This document shows positions 1-6,327 of a stretch of 16,867 nucleotides of DNA, in pieces (position 1 is the first letter of the stretch; each line of letters begins with the position of its first letter). Origin of the DNA: Bacillota bacterium (GTDB lineage: Bacteria; Bacillota_I; Bacilli_A; Acholeplasmatales; Acholeplasmataceae). The notes below the pieces were generated by a model. The model had not been told where the DNA came from. It was given only the letters and a program-made list of their open reading frames with translations, and made no database searches. Where the stretch lies: positions 1 through 16,867 of the forward strand of contig JAEYXZ010000095.1 of the NCBI GenBank assembly GCA_023431045.1, written 5' to 3'. The position numbers were made by a program, and so were the translations under genes.

Positions 1-824
1 CACATATTCATCTGGGTTCTGCAGTAACCGTTTTATCATCAGATGATCCGGTTCGTGTTTACCAACAGTTTGCGACCTTGGATTTATTAACCAATGGTCG
101 TGCAGAAATTATGGCTGGTCGTGGTTCATTCATTGAATCATTTCCACTTTTTGGCTATGAACTTGACCATTATGATGAACTCTTTACTGAAAAACTTTCA
201 ATGTTACTTGAAATTAGAAAACAAGAAAAGGTTTTTTGGGATGGCGGGAAACACACTCAAAAACTCCAAGGAGAAGCGGTATATCCAAGATCGAAACAAA
301 ACCCACTTAAAGTAAGTATTGCAATCGGTGGAACCTATCAATCGGTTGTTAGAGCCGCAAAACTTGGTCTTCCAGTGGTGTTTGCAATTATTGGTGGTGA
401 ACCGATTCGTTTTAAACCTTTGGTTGACTTATATAAACACATTTATCTTGAATCTGGCCATGATGAATCTCTAATGGATATCGGTGTCCATTCACATGGG
501 TTTATTGCAAAAGATGGAGCAGAAGTGGTTGAAAGATACTGGCCACCTCATCATGCAATTTTCTCGAAGATTGGGGAAGAGAGAGGTTGGAGAGGCTATC
601 AGAAGAAGGATTATCTTCAATCAATCGAATATGGTCCCCTATATGTTGGAGATCCAAAGTTTGTTGCAACAAAAATTACTAAAACGATAAAGGAACTAGG
701 CATTAACCGATTCTTGCTCCATATGCCTGGAGCAGTAATGCCACATCAAGATGTCTTAAAAAGTATCGAATTATTTGGAAAAGTTGTCATACCAATGGTT
801 AAAAAAGAGTTATCAAAAAATTGA
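1..824 (+). CDS. LLM-class (luciferase-like) flavin-dependent oxidoreductase, 5'-truncated by window edge
   Basis: The reading frame is open from base 3, so the true start lies upstream; 273 residues are visible. The visible start reads IHLGSAVTVLSSDDPVRVYQQ, followed by FATLDLLTNGRAEIMAGRGSF. This is the characteristic core of the bacterial-luciferase-like family, TIM-barrel FMN (or F420) enzymes. A further conserved stretch, FPLFGYELDHYDELFTEKL, follows. The C-terminal part carries the family's late pattern (YVGDPKFVATKI, then FLLHMPGAVMPHQDVLKSIELFG). These proteins are soluble cytoplasmic monooxygenases or reductases; the substrate cannot be read from sequence. The gene ends with TGA inside the stem of a terminator, so it is the last gene of its transcript. 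Family assignment is firm; specific function is unknown. Confidence 0.88.
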   Translation, partial: HIHLGSAVTVLSSDDPVRVYQQFATLDLLTNGRAEIMAGRGSFIESFPLFGYELDHYDELFTEKLSMLLEIRKQEKVFWDGGKHTQKLQGEAVYPRSKQNPLKVSIAIGGTYQSVVRAAKLGLPVVFAIIGGEPIRFKPLVDLYKHIYLESGHDESLMDIGVHSHGFIAKDGAEVVERYWPPHHAIFSKIGEERGWRGYQKKDYLQSIEYGPLYVGDPKFVATKITKTIKELGINRFLLHMPGAVMPHQDVLKSIELFGKVVIPMVKKELSKN

Positions 825-843
825 TTTTCGAATCAATTTTTTT
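815..843 (+). terminator. Rho-independent terminator overlapping the LLM oxidoreductase stop codon
   Basis: A perfect 12-bp stem (AAAAAATTGATT / AATCAATTTTTT) closes on a TTCG loop at 827-830 and ends in a run of seven T (837-843). The TGA stop (822-824) lies in the left arm. The stem is AT-rich, but the stable TTCG loop and T tract are typical of an intrinsic terminator. Confidence 0.85.
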
Positions 844-845
844 AT

Positions 846-860
846 TGTTTGAATCAAACA
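846..860. repeat. 15-bp inverted repeat upstream of the permease promoter, possible operator
   Basis: TGTTTGA-A-TCAAACA is a perfect 7-bp-arm palindrome around one central base. It lies about 33 bases upstream of the -10 box at 893-898, so it sits upstream of the expected -35 position. It has no T tract after it and is too small for a terminator. A regulator-binding site is possible, but no regulator gene is adjacent. Confidence 0.35.
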
Positions 861-892
861 TGTTTCCGAGATAAAATTGATTATATAAAGCG

Positions 893-898
893 TATAAT
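893..898 (+). promoter_or_regulatory. -10 box for the ArsB/NhaD-type permease
   Basis: A perfect TATAAT lies in the only intergenic space before the permease. Transcription would start near 905 and give a leader of about 25 bases. No good -35 hexamer is seen at 16-18 bases (position 870-875 reads GATAAA), so the promoter may be weak or activator-dependent. Confidence 0.5.
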
Positions 899-918
899 AG
901 AAATGAAATATGCTTGAT

Positions 919-925
919 AGGTGAT
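919..925 (+). promoter_or_regulatory. Ribosome binding site that selects ATG 930
   Basis: AGGTGAT matches seven consecutive bases of the Shine-Dalgarno consensus and is followed after four bases by ATG at 930. The alternative in-frame GTG at 921 lies inside this site and so cannot be the start. Confidence 0.75.
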
Positions 926-929
926 ATCT

Positions 930-2225
930 ATGGCTTTAATTATTTTTATTATAACAATCTTAGCAATGATGAGTTCTCTCATTTGGTTTCCAAAAGTAAA
1001 AATATATAAATTTTATCTAAATACGCATTGGTTGATTATCTCAACTGGTGCGATTTTAATGTTGTTTTTTGGTCAAATCAATTTGTATACGCTGCTTAAC
1101 GCTTTATGGAATGAAAGTAGTATGAATCCAATAAAGCTGATTATCCTATTCATTTTTATGACAATTATCTCTTTATTTTTGGATGAAGTTGGTTTTTTTA
1201 AATGGCTAGCATACCAATTAATTGATCGAGTTAAAGGTAGTCAAATTAGAATTTTCATTACAGTTTATACGTTAACTACAGTTCTAACAGTTTTTACGTC
1301 AAATGACGTCATCATTTTAACGTTAACACCACTTATTATTTACTTTACTAAAAACGTTAAGTTAAGTCCTCTTCCCTATTTGTTTGGAATCCTAACTGCT
1401 GCCAACACTTGGAGCTTAATGTTAATGATTGGTAATCCAACAAATATTTACATCGCTTCACAACAAAATATTGATTTTATGCAATATCTTCAAGTAATGT
1501 GGTTACCTGCACTAGTAGCAGGATTTAGTGGTTTCATCTTGATTTATGTGATATTTAGAAAAAAATTATCACAACAAATGGAACCTGTTGTTGGAGCAGT
1601 TATATTGAAACATCCTTGGTTGATGGTCATTGGACTTATCCACTTACTCCTTTGTATTGTCCTACTAGCTTTAAGTAATTTAATTGTTTTAGAAATGTGG
1701 CTTATTACACTAATCATTGGATTAATGGTAACCCTTGCTGGTTTTATTTATTTACGAGCATTCAAAGAAAGTATTTCCCCAATCATTAAAACCTATCAAA
1801 GAGCACCGTGGTCATTTATCCCGATGATTATATCGATGTTTATATTAGTCAGAGGATTATCCGATGGTGGTTATACAGACCAAATTGGTTTATTCTTGCA
1901 ACAATTTGATCCAGTATGGGCATATGGTTTTGGTAGTCATATTGCATCAAATGTGATGAATAATCAACCGATGAGTATGCTTTTTGCTGAAATTCTATCC
2001 AGTCAACCTGAAAGTACAAGATTAGTTGCATCATATGCTGCAATAATCGGTTCAAATACAGGTGTGTTATTAACACCTTTTGGAGCACTTGCGGGACTCA
2101 TGTGGTTTGAATTGTTAAAGAGATATGGTATTGAATTAACCGTTTGGAAATACATTAAAACAATGTTTTTAGTAGGCACAATTATCATCTTATTAACATT
2201 ATTAGCACTTATATTAGTTATTTGA
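930..2225 (+). CDS. ArsB/NhaD-type (ion transporter superfamily) membrane permease
   Basis: The gene encodes 431 residues of almost continuous hydrophobic segments, about 10-12 membrane helices. Hallmarks of the ArsB/NhaD/SLC13-like ion-transporter superfamily are present. In the first half there is FTSNDVIILTLTP (residues 122-134) and the discontinuous-helix motif IGNPTN (167-172). The second half has the matching ASNVMNNQP segment and GSNTGVLLTPFGALAG. Family members export arsenite or antimonite, or exchange Na+ and H+ or carry anions. No arsR, arsC or arsA lies nearby, so an arsenic role is not supported by context and the substrate is open. The ATG start at 930 is chosen because AGGTGAT precedes it by four bases. 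It has its own promoter after the upstream terminator, and its TGA stop leaves 67 bases before the next gene, with no clear terminator between. Confidence 0.82.
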   Translation: MALIIFIITILAMMSSLIWFPKVKIYKFYLNTHWLIISTGAILMLFFGQINLYTLLNALWNESSMNPIKLIILFIFMTIISLFLDEVGFFKWLAYQLIDRVKGSQIRIFITVYTLTTVLTVFTSNDVIILTLTPLIIYFTKNVKLSPLPYLFGILTAANTWSLMLMIGNPTNIYIASQQNIDFMQYLQVMWLPALVAGFSGFILIYVIFRKKLSQQMEPVVGAVILKHPWLMVIGLIHLLLCIVLLALSNLIVLEMWLITLIIGLMVTLAGFIYLRAFKESISPIIKTYQRAPWSFIPMIISMFILVRGLSDGGYTDQIGLFLQQFDPVWAYGFGSHIASNVMNNQPMSMLFAEILSSQPESTRLVASYAAIIGSNTGVLLTPFGALAGLMWFELLKRYGIELTVWKYIKTMFLVGTIIILLTLLALILVI

Positions 2226-2236
2226 TTAAGTTGATT

Positions 2237-2269
2237 TTGACAAATCCTCTTCGATATTTAATGTATAAT
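2237..2269 (+). promoter_or_regulatory. Candidate promoter for the NAD(P)-binding protein gene
   Basis: A perfect TTGACA (2237-2242) and a perfect TATAAT (2264-2269) are both present, but 21 bases apart, longer than the usual 16-18. The -10 box is likely real, while the pairing with this -35 box is doubtful. A start near 2276 would give a very short leader that just contains the AAGGAGG site at 2278-2284. Confidence 0.45.
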
Positions 2270-2292
2270 TAAATTATAAGGAGGGGACTTGT

Positions 2293-2925
2293 ATGATACT
2301 AGCGATTATTGGAGCATCAGGATTTGTGGGACGGGCTTTGGTTAAAGCAGCATTGTTAAAGGGGCATCAAGTGATTGCAATCTCGCGTAGTGGTGTATTT
2401 GAACCACATACGGGACTCAAAAATATGCATGTGGATGTGTTTTCAGAAAGCAGCTTGAAAGATGTATTAATATCAAGTGAGCTAGTGATCTCTGCGTATA
2501 ATTCAGGATGGAATAATCCCAATTTATATGAAGATTATATGAATGGATCCAAACACATCATCAACGTATGTAAAGAAATCAAGAAACATGTGATTTTTGT
2601 TGGTGGTGCATCCTCACTTTTATTGCCTAATGGTGACCCACTTTTTAGTCAAATTGGTAGTGATTTGAAAGAAAAGGTTAGAGGTGCATTTGATCTATTA
2701 CACATATTAAGAAATGATTTATCGTTTAAATGGACATTTATTTCACCTGCATCTGAGATTATTCCATCTGATCAGCATGACACATATAACATTGGTGGAG
2801 ATTATTTACTTTATGGACACAATGGTAAGAGTCAAATCACTGTTGGGGATTTAGCACTGTTTTGTGTGACAGAAGCATTAAGAGAAGAACATATCCATAA
2901 ACGACTCACTGTTGCAAGAGTATAA
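2293..2925 (+). CDS. NAD(P)-binding, atypical SDR / NmrA-like epimerase family protein
   Basis: This is a 210-residue cytoplasmic protein with an N-terminal Rossmann motif, IIGASGFVG (GxxGxxG at residues 7-13). An Arg-Ser (residues 32-33) follows the second strand, as in NADP(H)-preferring members. The central HVIFVGGASSLLLP and the C-terminal pattern ending in SQITVGDLALFCVTEAL fit the short atypical SDR proteins annotated as NAD(P)-dependent epimerase/dehydratase or NmrA-like. Length is typical for the short group (about 200-215). It lacks the YxxxK catalytic pair of classical SDRs, so it may be a reductase with other chemistry or a redox sensor; the substrate is unknown. ATG 2293 is preceded by a strong AAGGAGGGG. 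It is followed by a terminator shared with the convergent gene. Confidence 0.8.
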   Translation: MILAIIGASGFVGRALVKAALLKGHQVIAISRSGVFEPHTGLKNMHVDVFSESSLKDVLISSELVISAYNSGWNNPNLYEDYMNGSKHIINVCKEIKKHVIFVGGASSLLLPNGDPLFSQIGSDLKEKVRGAFDLLHILRNDLSFKWTFISPASEIIPSDQHDTYNIGGDYLLYGHNGKSQITVGDLALFCVTEALREEHIHKRLTVARV

Positions 2926-2928
2926 AAT

Positions 2929-2962
2929 AAAAAGAATGGCTATTCAAAGCCATTCTTTTTTT
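2929..2962. terminator. Bidirectional terminator between convergent genes
   Basis: AGAATGGCT (2933-2941) pairs with AGCCATTCT (2948-2956) around a 6-base loop, and flanking A (2929-2932) and T (2957-2962) runs extend the stem and supply U tracts on both strands. It lies four bases after the plus-strand stop and contains the TAG stop and last codons of the minus-strand gene, so it can end both transcripts. Confidence 0.9.
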
Positions 2963-3713
2963 CTGCTTTCTCGATTAGTTTTTCAATTTTTGAAACCATT
3001 TTGAAGTTTAAATCATAATAAGTGGTCATAAATGCTAGAAGTACTTTTGCCGCTTCAGGTGTTTTCTTATAACCAACAAGAATCTTTGGTAAGAGCGATG
3101 AAAATGCCGGATGGCGCATTTCAATTCGTCTACTTGGATCAAAGATATCAGAAGTGCCCTGTTCACCTTCAATGTAATGAAGAACAGATGCGACTTGGTT
3201 GAGAGCATAATTCTGTACAAAGAGTAGTGCAGAGTAATACTCACCTCTTAAATATCTTAACAATCCGACATAAATATTGGTTAAAGCTTCATTAAAAGCA
3301 AAATCTAAATCTCTGGTTTTTGGTAATGGATACTTGCTATTTTCGATGACGAAATTTGATTCAGGATGTTTCCAGTGTAATCTGGCATTATAAAACGGAA
3401 TGTTTGGTAATCGCTTTTCATCAAAGATCGCAAATTCACCATAGACACCATCATCAAATAAGACCTTATAACCATCTTTTGTATTTTGAAAAATATATGA
3501 AACTGGGTAAACATCGCTTAACCAGGAAGTATCCTTCATAAATGTTTTTTCCATACCATTTTTAACAATCACGAAAAAATCGATATCAGAATATTCGTCA
3601 ATTCGATTGGTTTCAACACCAACTGAACCAAGTCCAATCAATGCGATTGCACCTTCGGTGTGGGAAAGAGAGACAGCAAGATCATCGAGTCGTTTCATTA
3701 AGATTGATTGCAT
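2940..3713 (-). CDS. Nucleotidyltransferase-fold protein of unknown substrate
   Basis: The gene encodes 257 residues. The N-terminal part has the nucleotidyltransferase signature: a glycine-serine turn IGLGSVG (residues 26-32) followed by DEYSDIDFFVIV (39-50), with the metal-binding pair D43 and D45. A later acidic residue in the segment GVYGEFAIFDE (89-99) could supply the third carboxylate. The C-terminal half is helical (TNIYVGLLRYLRGEYYSALLFV), resembling the helical domain of aminoglycoside or lincosamide nucleotidyltransferases. It could modify a small molecule or belong to a related family without known function; a resistance role is not shown. ATG at 3713 is used because GGAGGT precedes it by four bases; an upstream in-frame TTG at 3725 overlaps that site. 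It is a single minus-strand gene, divergent from glgP. Confidence 0.72.
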   Translation of the reverse strand: MQSILMKRLDDLAVSLSHTEGAIALIGLGSVGVETNRIDEYSDIDFFVIVKNGMEKTFMKDTSWLSDVYPVSYIFQNTKDGYKVLFDDGVYGEFAIFDEKRLPNIPFYNARLHWKHPESNFVIENSKYPLPKTRDLDFAFNEALTNIYVGLLRYLRGEYYSALLFVQNYALNQVASVLHYIEGEQGTSDIFDPSRRIEMRHPAFSSLLPKILVGYKKTPEAAKVLLAFMTTYYDLNFKMVSKIEKLIEKAEKKNGFE

Positions 3714-3717
3714 AAAT

Positions 3718-3723
3718 ACCTCC
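3718..3723 (-). promoter_or_regulatory. Ribosome binding site that selects ATG 3713
   Basis: On the minus strand GGAGGT is followed by ATTT and then ATG at 3713. The longer frame would start at a TTG (3725) that overlaps this site, so the shorter start is preferred. Confidence 0.75.
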
Positions 3724-3751
3724 AATATGTGAAAAATACTTATCTATTGTA

Positions 3752-3757
3752 ATTATA
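3752..3757 (-). promoter_or_regulatory. -10 box for the nucleotidyltransferase-fold gene
   Basis: The minus strand reads TATAAT here, which would give a leader of about 30 bases before ATG 3713. No clear -35 hexamer is seen at the expected distance (about 3775-3780). Confidence 0.45.
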
Positions 3758-3784
3758 CATCGAAAAAACGATAAAATACCGAAA

Positions 3785-3800
3785 ATGTAAACGGTTGCAT
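3785..3800. promoter_or_regulatory. LacI/CcpA-type operator (cre-like) upstream of glgP
   Basis: TGTAAACGGTTGCA (3786-3799) fits the cre pattern TGWNANCGNTNNCA at every fixed position. It is an imperfect palindrome centred on the CG pair at 3792-3793. Flanking A and T extend the symmetry to ATGTAAAC/GGTTGCAT. It lies between the divergent promoters of the nucleotidyltransferase gene and glgP, just upstream of the expected glgP -35. Either the LacI-family protein encoded at 9160-8189 or a CcpA homologue elsewhere could bind it; the sequence does not tell which. Confidence 0.65.
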
Positions 3801-3821
3801 AGAAATTCATAACCTATTACA

Positions 3822-3830
3822 TGGTAAAAT
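3822..3830 (+). promoter_or_regulatory. Extended -10 promoter of glgP
   Basis: TGGTAAAAT is an extended -10 element (TGn plus TAAAAT at 3825-3830). The -35 region is poor, which is common for extended -10 promoters. The start point would be near 3837. That places an alternative ATG at 3835 outside the transcript and supports translation from ATG 3868. Confidence 0.55.
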
Positions 3831-3867
3831 AAACATGTTTGAAAAGGCTAACGATGAAGGAGTATTT

Positions 3868-6243
3868 ATGGATAACTTATTTGCCAATAAAGATGTGTTT
3901 AAAGGTGCTTATCAACTTGCCCTCTCACATCTATTTAAAAAGAAAATAAAAACAGCGACACTTTATGAAAAGTATGCAACACTTGCAGCACTTATTAATA
4001 AACAATTAGATGACCAATATGAAAAGACGATGGATACGATTCAATCTAATGGATTAAAACAAACCATTTATTTTTCTATGGAATTCTTAATGGGTCGTTT
4101 GATTACATCAAATCTAATTAACTCAGGTTATGCAGAAGTTGTCAAACAAGCATTTGATGATTTTGGATATGATTTGAATGAAATTGAATTAGCTGAAACT
4201 GATGCTGGTTTAGGTAATGGTGGACTCGGACGCCTTGCAGCTTGTTTCCTTGATTCTGCTGCATCAATTAATCTACCACTATTTGGAAATAGTTTACGTT
4301 ACAAAAAAGGATTTTTCATCCAACAAATTATTGATGATAAACAAGTTGAACTTCCAGATCCATGGTTAGATAAACCATTTATATGGGAAGAAAGAAGAGA
4401 AGATTTAAGTATTCATGTACCGTATTATGGATATGTTCATAACACGAAACTAATTGATCCAGTCTGGGTTAAAGCAGTTCCATATGATGTTAAAGTCGTC
4501 GGAGACTCTAACGGTGTAGTTACTCATTTAAGACTTTGGTCAACTGAGCCATCAGAAAGACATCCATATCATGATGAACAATACATAAAGATGGTTGAAA
4601 AGATTTGTGAGAGTCTTTATCCTGATGATTCTAAAGAAGAAGGGAAATTCCTTCGTTTACAACAACAATACCTCTTTAGTGCTGCAGGCATTAAATCAGT
4701 TATCAATCAACACAAATCACTTCAAAGAGATATTAAAGATTTACCAAAATACTATGCATTCCAAATTAATGACACACATCCAGCATTAATCATTCCTGAA
4801 CTTATGCGTATTCTAATGGATGAAGAACATCTTGGATATGATGAAGCATGGGATATTGTCACAAAAACATGTGCATTTACAAATCACACCATTTTAGCGG
4901 AAGCACTCGAAAAATGGAACATTCAAATATTTAGAAGACTGTTACCAAGAATTTATGAAATTGTTGCTGAAATGAATCGTCGTTTCAAGATTGTTTTAGC
5001 AGATCATGGTTTCAATTCTGATCAAGTATACGTGATGCAATTAATTGGTAATACTAATGTGAGAATGGCTAACATTTGTATCTATGGTTCTTATTCAATT
5101 AATGGTGTTGCAGCACTCCATACCGATATTCTAAAGAATATTGAAATGAAGGATTTCTATCAAGTATATCCTGAGAAGTTCAATAATAAAACCAATGGTA
5201 TTACCCATCGTCGTTGGTTATTACACATTAATAAAGAATTGGTCAGTCTTTTAGATGAACATATTGGTACATCATGGCATAAAGACCTACCTCAAATTAA
5301 AGCATTCCAAAAGTTCTCTAAAGATTCAAAAGTTCAAGCACAAGTTGCACAAATGAAACTTGCTAAAAAACGTGCTTTAATTGCTCGAATCGAAAAAGAA
5401 CAAGGTATTTTACTGGATGAAAATTCGATCTTCGATATTCAAATTAAACGTCTTCATGAATATAAACGTCAATTAATGAATATTCTACAAGTTATTTATG
5501 TTTATTTACGTTTGAAGAAAGATAAAAACTTCAAGAAGAATTATCATTCTCACAGCTTTATTTTTGGAGCGAAAGCGGCACCTTCATACCATTTGGCTAA
5601 AGGTGTTATCGAACTCATCAATAAGGCAAGTCATGTCATCAACAATGACCCAGATACTAGGGATTTATTAAAAGTTGTTTTTGTTGAAAACTATAATGTT
5701 ACGTATGCTGAATATTTATTCCCAGCTGCAGATTTATCTGAACAAATCTCAACCGCTTCTAAAGAAGCAAGTGGTACAGGTAACATGAAATTCATGTTAA
5801 ATGGTGCAATCACAATCGGTACCCTTGATGGTGCAAACGTTGAAATTGTTAAAGAAGCTGGAGAAGAAAATGCCATCATCTTTGGCATGACTGCAGAAGA
5901 AGTGACGAGACGTTATCGTGAAAATCATTATCGTCCAAGAGAAATATTTGAAAAAGATCAACGATTACAAGATGTCTTTAGTTTCATCCATACACTCACA
6001 GACAATCCTTCACATTTCGACTTTATCCTACACAATTTACTAAACCAAGATCATTATTTCGTCATGCAGGATTTTGATAGTTATGTAGCTGCTCAAGAAA
6101 GAGCAAACGAACTATACAAAAAACCTCAAGTTTGGTGGAAAATGAGTATCGAAAATATCGCAAATGCTGGATTCTTCACCTCGGATCGTACAATTGCACA
6201 ATACAACGAAGATATTTGGCACATGACACCGATTAAATTCTAA
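3868..6243 (+). CDS. glgP: Glycogen/maltodextrin phosphorylase
   Basis: This enzyme removes terminal alpha-1,4-linked glucose from glucan chains with phosphate, releasing glucose-1-phosphate, in the cytoplasm. The product is 791 residues, normal for GT35 phosphorylases. Near the N-terminus are MEFLMGRLITSNLINSG and ETDAGLGNGGLGRLAACFLDSA, the conserved active-site segments of the family. The PLP-attachment signature EASGTGNMKFMLN ends the catalytic domain with the cofactor lysine at K641, followed by GAITIGTLDGANVEI. Central motifs such as NKTNGITHRRWL and FDIQIKRLHEYKRQL are also typical. Translation from ATG 3868 is chosen over ATG 3835 because AAGGAG (3857-3862) lies five bases before it. 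It is the first gene of the alpha-glucan cluster, controlled by a promoter with a LacI-type operator, and ends at a strong terminator. Whether its main substrate is glycogen (GlgP) or maltodextrin (MalP) cannot be decided. Confidence 0.95.
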   Translation: MDNLFANKDVFKGAYQLALSHLFKKKIKTATLYEKYATLAALINKQLDDQYEKTMDTIQSNGLKQTIYFSMEFLMGRLITSNLINSGYAEVVKQAFDDFGYDLNEIELAETDAGLGNGGLGRLAACFLDSAASINLPLFGNSLRYKKGFFIQQIIDDKQVELPDPWLDKPFIWEERREDLSIHVPYYGYVHNTKLIDPVWVKAVPYDVKVVGDSNGVVTHLRLWSTEPSERHPYHDEQYIKMVEKICESLYPDDSKEEGKFLRLQQQYLFSAAGIKSVINQHKSLQRDIKDLPKYYAFQINDTHPALIIPELMRILMDEEHLGYDEAWDIVTKTCAFTNHTILAEALEKWNIQIFRRLLPRIYEIVAEMNRRFKIVLADHGFNSDQVYVMQLIGNTNVRMANICIYGSYSINGVAALHTDILKNIEMKDFYQVYPEKFNNKTNGITHRRWLLHINKELVSLLDEHIGTSWHKDLPQIKAFQKFSKDSKVQAQVAQMKLAKKRALIARIEKEQGILLDENSIFDIQIKRLHEYKRQLMNILQVIYVYLRLKKDKNFKKNYHSHSFIFGAKAAPSYHLAKGVIELINKASHVINNDPDTRDLLKVVFVENYNVTYAEYLFPAADLSEQISTASKEASGTGNMKFMLNGAITIGTLDGANVEIVKEAGEENAIIFGMTAEEVTRRYRENHYRPREIFEKDQRLQDVFSFIHTLTDNPSHFDFILHNLLNQDHYFVMQDFDSYVAAQERANELYKKPQVWWKMSIENIANAGFFTSDRTIAQYNEDIWHMTPIKF

Positions 6244-6245
6244 TT

Positions 6246-6271
6246 AAACTGCCGTTAAACGGCAGTTTTTT
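6246..6271 (+). terminator. Rho-independent terminator after glgP
   Basis: AAACTGCCGT (6246-6255) and ACGGCAGTTT (6259-6268) form a perfect 10-bp stem with a TAA loop, followed by a T run to 6271. It begins three bases after the glgP stop and separates glgP from glgB transcription. Confidence 0.93.
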
Positions 6272-6284
6272 ATCATAATTCTAG

Positions 6285-6290
6285 TATAAT
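6285..6290 (+). promoter_or_regulatory. -10 box for glgB
   Basis: A perfect TATAAT lies in the short gap between the glgP terminator and the glgB start, giving a leader of about 30 bases. The region at -35 overlaps the terminator's right arm and has no good hexamer. No LacI-type operator is visible here, unlike at glgP. Confidence 0.5.
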
Positions 6291-6327
6291 ATAAGTAATG
6301 ATTAATTAACGTCAAGGGGGGATTACT

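Noticed and set aside
877..898. TTGATT (877-882) as -35 box for the TATAAT at 893
   Set aside because: The spacing is only ten bases, too short for a sigma-A promoter.
930..2225. An arsenic resistance operon
   Set aside because: Only an ArsB-like permease is present; no arsR, arsC or arsA is adjacent and the superfamily carries many ions.
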